This document shows positions 1 through 8,678 of a DNA stretch of 24,574 nt, piece by piece. The position numbers and the translations under genes are program-made. Location of the stretch: assembly GCA_026002025.1 (NCBI GenBank), contig BOAU01000025.1, forward strand, positions 1-24,574. The letters run 5' to 3'. Source of the DNA: Spirochaetia bacterium. Lineage in GTDB: Bacteria > Spirochaetota > Spirochaetia > Treponematales > Breznakiellaceae. The notes beneath the pieces are model-generated. The model made no database searches. It was not told where the DNA came from and saw only the letters and a program-made list of their open reading frames with translations. Position 1 is the first letter of the stretch; every line of letters starts with the position of its first letter.

Positions 1-1
1 A

Positions 2-847
2 GAGGGAGAAACCCCGGTCACGGCAGCGGGCGGGGATGCGGGCCCTGCAGAGGCAATAAGGGGAGATGCGCAGACCGGCAGCGGTTTGACCGCGGAAACA
101 GTGGTAACTGAAACAGCGGCTGCGCCGGAGGCAGCGGTAAAAACACCAACTGCGAAACCCGCAACCGACACGGATGCAACGGCAGATGACACCGTATCTC
201 CCTTCCTTGCCAAGGTATGCCGGCAATTAATTGAACGGCTGGGGGCGGAGCGGGCGGTGGAAGCTCTGGTCTCATTGAGTTACGGGGAACTGCTGGACCC
301 TTCCCGCTACGGGACGGTGACGGAATTCTCCGAAGAGTCCTTTCGGGACATTGGTAAATTTCATGACACAGGCCGCGGGCATCCCGGGGGCCGTTTTGCT
401 CCGGGCCGGGGTGAACGCACCAGCTTCAGGCCAGGTCCGCGGGGCAGTGCGCAGGGGAGCGGCGCTTACGGCGGCGGCCCCCGCGGCAACGGACCCCATA
501 GCGGCAGCCTGCATGGCGGAGCCAGCAGCGGTCCGGGCCGGCGCGAGGGGAATGGGCCGCGGCGCGAAGGGAATGGATTGCGGGGCAGTTTTTCAGGCGG
601 GAACAGCGAGGGCGGCTCACGGGTCTATGTGGGGCTGGGCCGGAATCACGGCGCATCCGCGCGGGATGTGGCGGAACTGCTCATAAAGGCCGGGGCTGTG
701 CCGGGCCGCCTGGTAAACGCCATCGAGATGAAGGAGTTCTGCGCATTCGCCACCCTGCCGGAAGAGGCGGCCCGGCGGGCTTATTCCTTCTCCCACAGCG
801 CACCGGGCAACCCGGTGATCCGCCCTGCATCACCGGATCGGAACTAA
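2..847 (+). CDS. DEAD-box RNA helicase, C-terminal part (5' end outside window)
   Basis: The reading frame is open to the left edge, so only the last 281 residues are visible and the true start lies upstream. The visible part begins with an Ala/Thr/Glu-rich low-complexity stretch. A helical segment follows (around SPFLAKVCRQLIERLGAERA and ALVSLSYGELL) like the post-helicase region of DeaD/CsdA proteins. Next is a Gly/Arg-rich linker (RGG-like, roughly bases 360-615). The end is a DbpA-type RNA-binding domain with RVYVGLGRNHGASARDVAEL, GAVPGRLVNAIEM and FCAFATLPEEAA. Such helicases unwind structured RNA in ribosome assembly, mRNA decay and cold growth. The helicase core itself is not in the window, so the family call rests on the C-terminal domain and its order. 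The stop is one base from the stop of the convergent AraC-type gene. Near the end are two perfect inverted repeats, 801-817 (7-bp stem, CAA loop) and 817-839 (6-bp stem), which may fold in the transcript. Confidence 0.8.
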   Translation, partial: EGETPVTAAGGDAGPAEAIRGDAQTGSGLTAETVVTETAAAPEAAVKTPTAKPATDTDATADDTVSPFLAKVCRQLIERLGAERAVEALVSLSYGELLDPSRYGTVTEFSEESFRDIGKFHDTGRGHPGGRFAPGRGERTSFRPGPRGSAQGSGAYGGGPRGNGPHSGSLHGGASSGPGRREGNGPRREGNGLRGSFSGGNSEGGSRVYVGLGRNHGASARDVAELLIKAGAVPGRLVNAIEMKEFCAFATLPEEAARRAYSFSHSAPGNPVIRPASPDRN

Positions 848-848
848 T

Positions 849-2063
849 TCAGTCTTTTTTAATATTACTGCGGCAATCCGCGGAAAAATTATCCTCCGAA
901 ATTTCCTTTATGATACCGCCGTTCCGGGAGCGGTATTTTCCGGGGCTTACTCCGGTAAAGAGCTTGAAAATTTTTGAGAACCAGCTTTGATCTTCAAAAC
1001 CGCAGGAACCGGCAATCTCGCTGAGGGAAAAATTCGTATCCAGCAGCATACGGCTCGCCTTTTCCACCCGGAGCCGGTTCAGATAGCTGGAAAAGTTTTC
1101 CCCCATCTCTTCTTTAAAGATGGTGCTGAAATAGGGCGCCGAAAGCCCCGATGCAGAGGCGATTTCCCGAAGGCTGATCTTGCGGCTGTAGTTTTCCAGA
1201 ATATACCGTTCCGCCTTCCGCAGCACCGAGGCATGGCGGATTCCCTGGAAGGAAAAAATCCTGCCCGCCATACGTTCCACGATAAGGTTGAGCACATCGG
1301 TAAGGTCTTCAATGGTTTTGACTTCCTGAATGCGTCTGATATAGGCGTTGTTCGTTTCCAGCATAGTCCTGTCCGCGGCAAGCGGACTGGCGCCGGCACG
1401 GGAGAGGAGCACTATCAGTTCAATCGCCCGGAACTGGATATATTTAAACTGATCGGGGTTGGAAAACAGCAAGGCCGCCAGAATTTCATCCAGTATCCGT
1501 TTTCCTTCTTCATGATCCCCCCGGCGCAGGCTGGCAAGGAGCATCCGTTCCTGATCCATGGGATAATCCTCAGGCGGCGCGTCATGGGCATATTTTTCCT
1601 TATGTTTCTGAAGGGCCGCGGCAAGCCGGGTCTGCTGTTCAGACCGCCGCTTGAGGGTTTCGTAGTAATCCCCGTTCCCTGCTGACAGTGATTCTGCGCA
1701 GATCAACATCAGCTCTGCCAGGGCCTGTATCTTCTCTTCCGCAGTATCACTGCGGAAATCAAATCCCGGAAGCGATCCAAAGAGGGCGCCCATGAAACGG
1801 CCGCCTGAATACAGGGGACTGGTCCAGAAAACAAAGCTCCTGTCGCAGCGGTAGATAGAGCTGCCCCCGGAGCAACAGGATTCCTTCGAGGCATTGATGT
1901 GCAGTTCCCGGCAGGGAGACACCAGCAGATCCTCTGCGGGAGATTCCGCTGCCGGCAGATAGTTATGATCGTAAACACAGACCCTGGCGCCGGTTACCCT
2001 TGCGTAGGAGCGCATTATTTTACAGGCCTTACTCAGAATAGCATCTTGTTCCATACTCTGCAT
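849..2063 (-). CDS. AraC-family transcription regulator with PocR-like sensor domain (paralogue 1)
   Basis: This 404-residue protein has an N-terminal sensory domain and a C-terminal AraC-type DNA-binding domain. The N-terminal half carries Cys51, Cys63-Cys64 and Cys73 followed by FVFWTSPLYSGGRFMGALFG, the Cys...PxxxGGxxxGxLxG layout of PocR-like ligand-binding domains. Residues about 278-378 hold two helix-turn-helix units (ISLREIASASGLSAPYFSTI and SLSEIAGSCGFEDQSWFSKI) and end in SPGKYR. The protein should be a cytoplasmic, ligand-responsive DNA-binding regulator; the ligand cannot be told. It is the last gene of the four-regulator block, and its start overlaps the end of the upstream paralogue by 35 bases (26 bases if the second Met at 2054 is used). 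Neither start has a strong ribosome-binding site, so translational coupling is likely. The DNA-binding half is 77/100 identical to the paralogue by hand count. Confidence 0.85.
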   Translation of the reverse strand: MQSMEQDAILSKACKIMRSYARVTGARVCVYDHNYLPAAESPAEDLLVSPCRELHINASKESCCSGGSSIYRCDRSFVFWTSPLYSGGRFMGALFGSLPGFDFRSDTAEEKIQALAELMLICAESLSAGNGDYYETLKRRSEQQTRLAAALQKHKEKYAHDAPPEDYPMDQERMLLASLRRGDHEEGKRILDEILAALLFSNPDQFKYIQFRAIELIVLLSRAGASPLAADRTMLETNNAYIRRIQEVKTIEDLTDVLNLIVERMAGRIFSFQGIRHASVLRKAERYILENYSRKISLREIASASGLSAPYFSTIFKEEMGENFSSYLNRLRVEKASRMLLDTNFSLSEIAGSCGFEDQSWFSKIFKLFTGVSPGKYRSRNGGIIKEISEDNFSADCRSNIKKD

Positions 2064-3378
2064 AATGATCCGGAATGGGACCGCCCTGCTCCCGGTATTT
2101 TCCGGGACTCAGTCCCATGTAATTTTTAAATATTTTTGAGAACCAGCTTTGATCCTCAAAACCGCAGGCCCCGGATATTTCACAGAGGGCCCTTTGGGTT
2201 TCAGTCAGCATGGCGGCGGCTTTTTCCACCCGCAGCCGGTTAAGGTATACAGAAAGATTTTCTCCCATCTCCTCCTTAAAGATGGTGCTGAAATAGGGCG
2301 CCGAAAGTCCCGATACACAGGCAATTTCCTGGAGACTTATCTTACGGGTGTAGTTTTCCTGTATAAAACGCTCCGCCTTCCGCAGCGCCGAAGCATGGCG
2401 CATCCCCTGGAATGAAAAAATTTTTCCTCCCATGCGATCAATGATGATGTGCAGATTTTCGATGAGGTCTTCCGTTGTTTTTGATTCTTCGATCCGTTTA
2501 AGACAGCGGTTGCTGGATTCCATCCTCTCCTGTGGTCCTTCCCGGTCCGCTACAGCCCGCGAAAGGAACACCGCCAATTCAATAGCCTGTGTCTGAAATA
2601 ATTCAAAATTACCGGCGCTGACACCCATAAAAATACGGATGATATCATTCAGCGTCTTTTTACCCGCCTTGATGTCCCCCCGGCGGAGGTTTGAGAGGAG
2701 GAGCCGTTCCTTCTCGGGCAGATCAGGAATGAGGCTGAACGGATCGGGGGCATCTTTTTTTCCCGGACGAATCCCCGGAATGGCCGGTCCTGTGACCGCA
2801 TCGCCTGATATCTGCTCCGCGCATATCAGCATCATTTGGGCCAGGGCCTTTATATCCTCCAAACTACGCCGGGGTATTTCCGCAAGATGCTGCTCTATCA
2901 GCTCCATGGCGGTTTCTTTTTTACAGAGGGCGTATATTTCTTCGCCCACTTCCAGGCGGTCCCTGCCGATAACACCTCCGGAAAGCAGGGTTCCTGCGCG
3001 GTATCCCCCTGAATAAATGGGACTGGTCCAAAAAATAAAACCCAGGGGACATGTGTAAATGTAGGAACCGCCGAGGCGGTGGGATTCAAATACGGCGGCA
3101 ATGCGTATGCTGGTACAGGAGTATTCATCATTTACCCCGGCAGAGCAGCAGTGCTTTTTGCAGAGCCCGCTGAAAAAAGGATCCCTTGTGCCATCATCCG
3201 GAAGAAAACCGCGGCGCCTCGTCTCGGCGGCAGGGACCGTCATAATGGATTGGCCCCTTTGATCCAGCACCGAAACGGCGCGGTTCGCGGCCTCCGCGTA
3301 AGATTTCAGTATCCTGCCGGCCCTGGACAGCAGGGGATCAATATCCCGCTTTTGAATCAGGGAACATTTATTTACCAT
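2029..3378 (-). CDS. AraC-family transcription regulator with PocR-like sensor domain (paralogue 2)
   Basis: This is a 449-residue paralogue of the next gene downstream. The sensor half is Cys-rich (Cys73, Cys77-Cys78, Cys88, Cys110), then GFIFWTSPIYSGG as in PocR-type domains. It is longer than in paralogue 1, with extra residues around 50-110 and 137-165. Residues about 329-429 are the AraC-type double helix-turn-helix (ISLQEIACVSGLSAPYFSTI, FEDQSWFSKIFK, SPGKYR). The ATG at 3376-3378 is preceded by AAGGAAG at good spacing, so this start is well supported. A TATAAT lies at 3400-3405 without a convincing -35, so both read-through from the MalT-type gene 51 bases upstream and a local promoter are possible. 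Paired Cys in a PocR-like domain could bind a metal or cofactor; that is inference. No obvious target operon is in the window. Confidence 0.85.
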   Translation of the reverse strand: MVNKCSLIQKRDIDPLLSRAGRILKSYAEAANRAVSVLDQRGQSIMTVPAAETRRRGFLPDDGTRDPFFSGLCKKHCCSAGVNDEYSCTSIRIAAVFESHRLGGSYIYTCPLGFIFWTSPIYSGGYRAGTLLSGGVIGRDRLEVGEEIYALCKKETAMELIEQHLAEIPRRSLEDIKALAQMMLICAEQISGDAVTGPAIPGIRPGKKDAPDPFSLIPDLPEKERLLLSNLRRGDIKAGKKTLNDIIRIFMGVSAGNFELFQTQAIELAVFLSRAVADREGPQERMESSNRCLKRIEESKTTEDLIENLHIIIDRMGGKIFSFQGMRHASALRKAERFIQENYTRKISLQEIACVSGLSAPYFSTIFKEEMGENLSVYLNRLRVEKAAAMLTETQRALCEISGACGFEDQSWFSKIFKNYMGLSPGKYREQGGPIPDHYAEYGTRCYSE

Positions 3379-3399
3379 ACAACTTCCTTAGTTTAAATA

Positions 3400-3405
3400 A
3401 TTATA
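3400..3405 (-). promoter_or_regulatory. Possible -10 element upstream of AraC-type paralogue 2
   Basis: On the minus strand a perfect TATAAT sits 22 bases before the ATG at 3378, in the 51-base gap after the MalT-type gene. There is no good -35 hexamer at 16-18 bases, so a free-standing promoter is uncertain. The resulting leader would carry the AAGGAAG ribosome-binding site. Confidence 0.3.
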
Positions 3406-3429
3406 GAGCGGATGGGAACAGAATACACC

Positions 3430-5994
3430 CTAATGGCTGGAATTTTTCAGAAAACCCAGCGCCGTGGCGATCCGTATGGCATCGGCGCGGTTGAGGGCCC
3501 CCAGTTTTGCATAAAGATTTTTGATGATCTCCTTAACGGCGTTGAGGGAAAGATTTTCTTCCCCGGCGATTTTTTCGCGGGTGAGTCCTTGAGAGAGGGA
3601 ACGGAGCACCGCCTTTTCCCGCCGGGCGAGAATGATGCGCCGCCCATTCTCTTCCGGAACCGGCCGCTTCAATTCTTCAGCAAAGAGAAAAAGTTTTTTC
3701 CCATAAGCCGAGGCACGTTTCCGTATCCTTTCAAGCCACAATGATGATATGGCGCAGTCCCCGCTGTTCAGGGCCGCCCCCGCAAGGAGGCGCATGTCAA
3801 GGCCCATTTCAATAAAGGGCATGTCCAGTGAATCGGGAAGGGCCATTTCATAAGCCGCCGTCAGTTCCAGCAGAGCGGCGTCTTTTTTTCCCAAGTGATA
3901 AAGGGACGCCGAGCGGAGCGCCGTCTTTTCCAGTTTTCCCAAAAGAAAACCGTCAAGCAAATTCCCACCCTCAGGGTCCTCCAAAGTTTTTAATACCGCT
4001 TGATAATTTTTTTCCGCAAAGGAGCATTTTGCCTTTACCATGATTTCAAAACCGTGATAATAACTGTTCAGTTCACTTTTTTCAAAATCATTTTTCAGCC
4101 AGGGAGCGGCCCTGCCGGTGTTTTTGGTCTGGGCATAAAACCAGCCTGAAACAATATCGTAGAAGATATAACGGTTAGGGTATTCATCCGCTTCAAGCCG
4201 GGCCTCAAGCTGCCGGAAGATTTTTTGAATTTCCCGCGGATCTCCTGAGTGGAGGTATATCCGCAGTAAAAAAAAGAATCCCCGGTTTTCAATTTCATAT
4301 TGTTTTTTTTCATGGGCCCTGAATAGGGCCTTCCGGGCAAAATTTTCAGCTTCCGGCAAATCACCTTTGAAGTAGGCAAATTCGCAGCGGGCAAGCTCAT
4401 CCACCCCGCAGAGAAATCCGTTCAAAACATGGGACGCATAGGGGATGACCGGGGCAAAGCCCTGAATCGCCTTTTCAAAGAGACCCTTCTCCGCCGGGCA
4501 GGCCGCCTGGCACACATAGGAAGTGATATTTGCCTGGGTGACTTTTCCCTTAAGTGAAAAGGGATATTGGCGGTAATAAAAATCGGCCCTCTCATACCAG
4601 GGCGCAATATTATAATTCCGGGTAAAACGGCAGGTAAAGATGGCAATGGTTCCCAGGACGATATAACTTGCGCAGAGGATGCGGGCATTTCCCGGACCGG
4701 GCGGTAGCACTTCAAATTGTGCGATCGCTTCCCGGCTGACCTCAGACGCTTTTTCGTAGCGCCCCAAAGCAAGGAGCAGTTTTGCCCGGACAGCGTAACG
4801 CAAAAAAAGAAAGGGCAAGCCTTCTTCCCCTTCCCGGGTTAAGCGCTCAACAATTTCCAAAAAGAATGCCGCCGTTTCGTTGGGCAGAATCCGGGGAAAG
4901 GAATAAACGAGATCGATGAGCCCCCGGTAATCCCCTGCATGTTCATAGTTTATTGCGGCGTCCATGATGAGTTTATTTGCGGCGCACCACTCCGCTGCCC
5001 TGATATAAACGTCCCGGCTTTCTTTTGCGGAAAGTTCATCCTGTCTTACCCGGAGAAATTCCAGGAACAGCCGGTGAACCCTGAACCCGTGGATATATGC
5101 ATCATAACGGATCAGCGGATTGATTTCTTCGATTTTCTCAATAAACTTTTGATTTGAAGCCAGTGTTTCCACAAGATCCCGGGGCCAGTGTTCGATTAGG
5201 GATAACTTGATCAGGAATTTTTGCATATCCCTTTCCATTCCGGCAAAATAGCTGTCATCGATCTTTTTAAATGTATTTATCTTCATCTGTTCGGCCGAAT
5301 AAAGGACCTCGCCTGATTTTTTATTTTTACTGTCCGCGGCGATACTGCTTAACTGCAGGAGCCAGCCTTCGGTGTCCCGGCATATTTGGGCCAGTTCATC
5401 CGCGGTCATGGACAGACGCTGCATTTGAAAATAATCCGCAATCTCCTCATCGCTGAAACGCAGATCCTCTGCGCCTATCCGGGCAAGGAGCCCCCTGGAA
5501 AGGAGGGACATGGTATTGAGGGCAGGCTCACTGCGGGAAATCAAAAGTATCCTGATGTTTGAAAGGGGGACAGCCATAACCCGATCAAAAAAATGTATAA
5601 TCATTTCATTATTGATAAAATAAAAATCGTCCAATACGATCACGGTCTTTTGGGGAGGAACAAAGGCTTGATTGAGTAATGCCCGGTAGCGGTCAAACTG
5701 CCGGTTTGTTTCAGGAAAACCAATTTCCACGAGGAGGGCGCCCAGCTTTTTGTTGTGAATGCCGACGGCCTCTGAAAAATTTTCCCAAAAATGTCCGGCC
5801 TGATTGTCCCGCTGCGAAAGCTGAATCCAGACGGCGGTAAAATCGCCTTTCTTTAAGAAAGAAGCAACCCCATGGGTTTTACCGTATCCTTCCGGGGCTG
5901 TTACGATGACAACGGAGCTTTGCAGGGACTTTTCCAGAAGGGCGTCTATCCGCTTCCGCTCAAGGGAAAATTCCTGATATAAATTTTGGGGCAT
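3430..5994 (-). CDS. LuxR/MalT-type ATP-dependent transcription regulator (paralogue B)
   Basis: This 854-residue protein has the large ATP-binding LuxR (LAL/MalT, STAND-type) layout. It has a P-loop APEGYGKT at residues 33-40, a Walker B-like VIVLDDF near 118-124, ILLISRSEP as the sensor stretch, and a GWLLQLSSIA element. A long helical repeat region (TPR-like by pattern) fills the middle, and residues 789-854 form a LuxR helix-turn-helix (LARREKAVLRSLSQGLTREK ... NLYAKLGALNRADAIRIA). Family knowledge: such proteins assemble and activate transcription on binding an inducer and ATP. The usual TVKxH-like recognition helix reads NAVKEIIKNL here, so its DNA contacts may be atypical. The ATG at 5992-5994 overlaps the stop of the upstream paralogue as TAATG, the classic arrangement for translational re-initiation. 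The inducer is unknown. Confidence 0.85.
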   Translation of the reverse strand: MPQNLYQEFSLERKRIDALLEKSLQSSVVIVTAPEGYGKTHGVASFLKKGDFTAVWIQLSQRDNQAGHFWENFSEAVGIHNKKLGALLVEIGFPETNRQFDRYRALLNQAFVPPQKTVIVLDDFYFINNEMIIHFFDRVMAVPLSNIRILLISRSEPALNTMSLLSRGLLARIGAEDLRFSDEEIADYFQMQRLSMTADELAQICRDTEGWLLQLSSIAADSKNKKSGEVLYSAEQMKINTFKKIDDSYFAGMERDMQKFLIKLSLIEHWPRDLVETLASNQKFIEKIEEINPLIRYDAYIHGFRVHRLFLEFLRVRQDELSAKESRDVYIRAAEWCAANKLIMDAAINYEHAGDYRGLIDLVYSFPRILPNETAAFFLEIVERLTREGEEGLPFLFLRYAVRAKLLLALGRYEKASEVSREAIAQFEVLPPGPGNARILCASYIVLGTIAIFTCRFTRNYNIAPWYERADFYYRQYPFSLKGKVTQANITSYVCQAACPAEKGLFEKAIQGFAPVIPYASHVLNGFLCGVDELARCEFAYFKGDLPEAENFARKALFRAHEKKQYEIENRGFFFLLRIYLHSGDPREIQKIFRQLEARLEADEYPNRYIFYDIVSGWFYAQTKNTGRAAPWLKNDFEKSELNSYYHGFEIMVKAKCSFAEKNYQAVLKTLEDPEGGNLLDGFLLGKLEKTALRSASLYHLGKKDAALLELTAAYEMALPDSLDMPFIEMGLDMRLLAGAALNSGDCAISSLWLERIRKRASAYGKKLFLFAEELKRPVPEENGRRIILARREKAVLRSLSQGLTREKIAGEENLSLNAVKEIIKNLYAKLGALNRADAIRIATALGFLKNSSH

Positions 5995-8603
5995 TAAAAG
6001 TTTTCCGCCGCAATCCGTACCGCGTCCGCCCGGTTGACCGCTCCCAGTTTGTTGTAGATACTGCGGATATTACTCTTAACGGTATTAATCGAAAGGCCCA
6101 ATGCCACGGCGATTTCTTCACGGGTAAAGCCCTGGGACAGATATGAAAGCACTTCCTGCTCCCGCCGGGCGAGGGGAACCGGTACAGCTTTGACCGCTTT
6201 TTTCGTAAGGCCCGTATCTGCGATGGGGCCGCCGAATAATTTTGCGGCGGCATACAATTTTTTTGCGTAGGCCGTTGCATTCCGCCTGACTTCCTCAAGC
6301 CAGAGAATGGGCAGCCCCGGCGCATTTTCCTTCAGGGCTGCCAGGGCCAGGGTCCGCATATCCTTGCCCAATTCCGTAAAGGGCATGGTAAAGCGGTTTG
6401 GTTCCGCCAGTTCATGGGCCTGTTTCAATGCGGCGAATGCGCCGTCACGGTCCTTCATTTGATACCGGCATACCGCTTCCAGGGCCTTTGTTTCAAGCTT
6501 TCCCAAAACCGGGGGACCCACATCATCTTTCCAGTTTTCCAGCGCGGCAAGGGCAGCGGGGTATCTCTTTTCCGCAAAGTGATACTTTGCCTTTACCAGA
6601 ATTTCCAGGCCATGGGCCATGAAATTAAGATCGCTTTCCTCAAAATCATTTTTCAGCCACGGCGCAATCCGCGCAGTATTACTGATTTGGGTATAGAACC
6701 ATCCCATGTTTACATCGCGGTGTATAAAACGGTTCAGATAGTAAACCCGGTCAAGCCGATCTTCCATTTGTTTTAAGATACGCCGCATTTCTTCGTAATT
6801 ACCAGAGCACAGATATATCCGCAGAAGATAAAAGAGGGAACGGTTTTCAATCTCGTACTGCATGCCTTCCGCAGAGCGCAGTAATGCTGTGCGGGCCTGT
6901 TTTTCCACTTCCGGCATATCGCCCCGGAAAAAGGCAAGCTCCGCTTTTGCAAGGTCATCCATGCCCATCATGCAGCCGCCCATGACACGGGCGGCATGGG
7001 GTGCAATCGCGGTAAGAACTGCGATGTATTTTTCCATTTCCCCTTTTTGGCTGCCGCTCACCCGGCAAATATAGGAATTGATTGCCAACACCGATACGGG
7101 CGGCCTGGTTATATAGCCGCTCAGGGCAGAATGAAAAGCGGCCCTTTCAAACAAAGCGGCAAATCCATAATCCGCAGTATTAATGCTGTTGATAAAACCG
7201 ATAAACCCCCGGATGATATAACAGCCCAAAAGCACCCGGTGAATAGACGGACAGGGGGACAGCGCTTCCATCAGGGGAATAGTAGCCTTAAGCTCATCTT
7301 CGGCCTCGGTAAAGCGTCCCAGACTGACAAGGAGCCGCGCGCGGACAAGGATGAGGGCGGAATTTTCTTCGCAGAATTCCTGGGCTTTCCGATCCAGCAG
7401 TTCCAGAATAAACTTTGCCGTATGATTCGGCACAATCAGCGGCAGGGTATAAATCAGCGTGATAATTCCGTTAAAGTTTCCCGCCTTTTCATAATAACTT
7501 GCGGCATCCATTTTTTGATTGTTTTCCGCGCACCATTGGGCGGCCGTTTCCCAGACCGCCCTTTTTTCTTCCAGGGTCAGGGTATCCTGCTGCTTTTCAA
7601 GGTACTCCAGAAACAGATGATGTATCTGATACGCATTGCGGTATGTATCAAAGCTGATAAAGGAACCGATCCTTTCCATCTCCTCAATTAATTTGCCGCC
7701 CCCGCTTTCCGCCTTCGCAATGAGTTCCGGCAGTTCCCGGGGGAGATGATCGCAGAGTGATAATTTGACAAGAAATTTCCGCAGCTCCGGCCTGAGGGGC
7801 CCCATGATCTCGGTTTCAATCAGCTTAAAAATATTTGAACGCATGACAATGGGGGCATACCCATGCCCCGTATCAATCCTTCTGCCGCCCCCCAGAAAGG
7901 GCGCATTTTTCAGAAACAGGGCAGACAGGTGAATCGCAAAGGCCCAGCCTTCGGCGTCCCGGTAAAGGGCGGCGGCTGTCTGCGGAGAAGTTCTGATATT
8001 CTGGATGCGGAAATATTCGTTCATCTCCTCCCGGGTAAATTTGAGATCCGCTTCGGTAATCCGCGCCGCAATCAATTCCCCCCGGGCCGCAATGGTTTTA
8101 ATGGGCGGATCGCTGCGGGATATAAGAATTGAAGTGATGTTGGGGAAAGGACTGCCGATGGAATGTTCCATGAACCGCAGCACCTTCTTGTCCTGAATCA
8201 GGTGGAAATCATCATAAACAAAAATATACTTTACGCTTTGAATAACCAGGGTCTGGGGAATGGCCAGGTAACGTTCAAACTGCCGCTCCGTTTCAGGGAA
8301 CCCCGTCTCCGCAAGCCGTTCCGCAGTCTCTTTGCTAATCGCCTCAATAGCGCCGGTAAAATTTTCCCAGAACCGGGAGCCCGCATTATCCCACTCGGAA
8401 AGCTGCATCCACACCGTAAGGTAATGGTTTTTTTTCAGAAAAGAATAAACCGCGCGGGTCTTGCCGTACCCCGCCCCCGCGGTAACAATGATCGTCCGGC
8501 TCTCAAGGGCCCTTTCCAGCAGCTGATCTATTCTGGGCCGTTCAAGGTAAATCTGATTATCGCCCCCAATGGGAACGTTACTATGGATAAGCTCTTCAAA
8601 CAA
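5994..8603 (-). CDS. LuxR/MalT-type ATP-dependent transcription regulator (paralogue A)
   Basis: This 869-residue paralogue of the gene it overlaps has a P-loop AGAGYGKT at residues 42-49, Walker B YIFVYDD near 126-132, SILISRSDPP as the sensor stretch and EGWAFAIHLSAL as in LAL proteins. A long helical repeat region follows. The C-terminal LuxR helix-turn-helix at 809-869 (ARREQEVLSYLSQGFTREEI, NTVKSNIRSIYNKLGAVNRA) is close to the family pattern. The start is TTG (8601-8603), chosen because AAGGAG at 8613-8618 lies about 5 bases upstream and no ATG fits as well. A weak promoter-like TTGCCC and TATATA pair precedes it in the 75-base gap after fic. The paralogues share the same order of motifs (for example RFWENF / HFWENF and GFPETERQFERY / GFPETNRQFDRY), so they come from a duplication that has since diverged. 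Confidence 0.86.
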   Translation of the reverse strand: MFEELIHSNVPIGGDNQIYLERPRIDQLLERALESRTIIVTAGAGYGKTRAVYSFLKKNHYLTVWMQLSEWDNAGSRFWENFTGAIEAISKETAERLAETGFPETERQFERYLAIPQTLVIQSVKYIFVYDDFHLIQDKKVLRFMEHSIGSPFPNITSILISRSDPPIKTIAARGELIAARITEADLKFTREEMNEYFRIQNIRTSPQTAAALYRDAEGWAFAIHLSALFLKNAPFLGGGRRIDTGHGYAPIVMRSNIFKLIETEIMGPLRPELRKFLVKLSLCDHLPRELPELIAKAESGGGKLIEEMERIGSFISFDTYRNAYQIHHLFLEYLEKQQDTLTLEEKRAVWETAAQWCAENNQKMDAASYYEKAGNFNGIITLIYTLPLIVPNHTAKFILELLDRKAQEFCEENSALILVRARLLVSLGRFTEAEDELKATIPLMEALSPCPSIHRVLLGCYIIRGFIGFINSINTADYGFAALFERAAFHSALSGYITRPPVSVLAINSYICRVSGSQKGEMEKYIAVLTAIAPHAARVMGGCMMGMDDLAKAELAFFRGDMPEVEKQARTALLRSAEGMQYEIENRSLFYLLRIYLCSGNYEEMRRILKQMEDRLDRVYYLNRFIHRDVNMGWFYTQISNTARIAPWLKNDFEESDLNFMAHGLEILVKAKYHFAEKRYPAALAALENWKDDVGPPVLGKLETKALEAVCRYQMKDRDGAFAALKQAHELAEPNRFTMPFTELGKDMRTLALAALKENAPGLPILWLEEVRRNATAYAKKLYAAAKLFGGPIADTGLTKKAVKAVPVPLARREQEVLSYLSQGFTREEIAVALGLSINTVKSNIRSIYNKLGAVNRADAVRIAAENF

Positions 8604-8678
8604 AAATACTCCTTTTTGTACTATATATAAGTGTAGTGCAAAAGGGAGGGCAACGCAAATTTTGAAAGTGATTCCTCC

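Noticed and set aside
351..686. An alternative plus-strand frame in the Gly/Arg-rich helicase linker
   Set aside because: GC-rich repetitive DNA keeps several frames open; the frame leading into the DbpA-type RNA-binding domain is the real one.
987..1685. A 232-codon plus-strand frame within the AraC-type gene
   Set aside because: The opposite strand encodes an unmistakable AraC-type protein; this frame has no family pattern or start signal.
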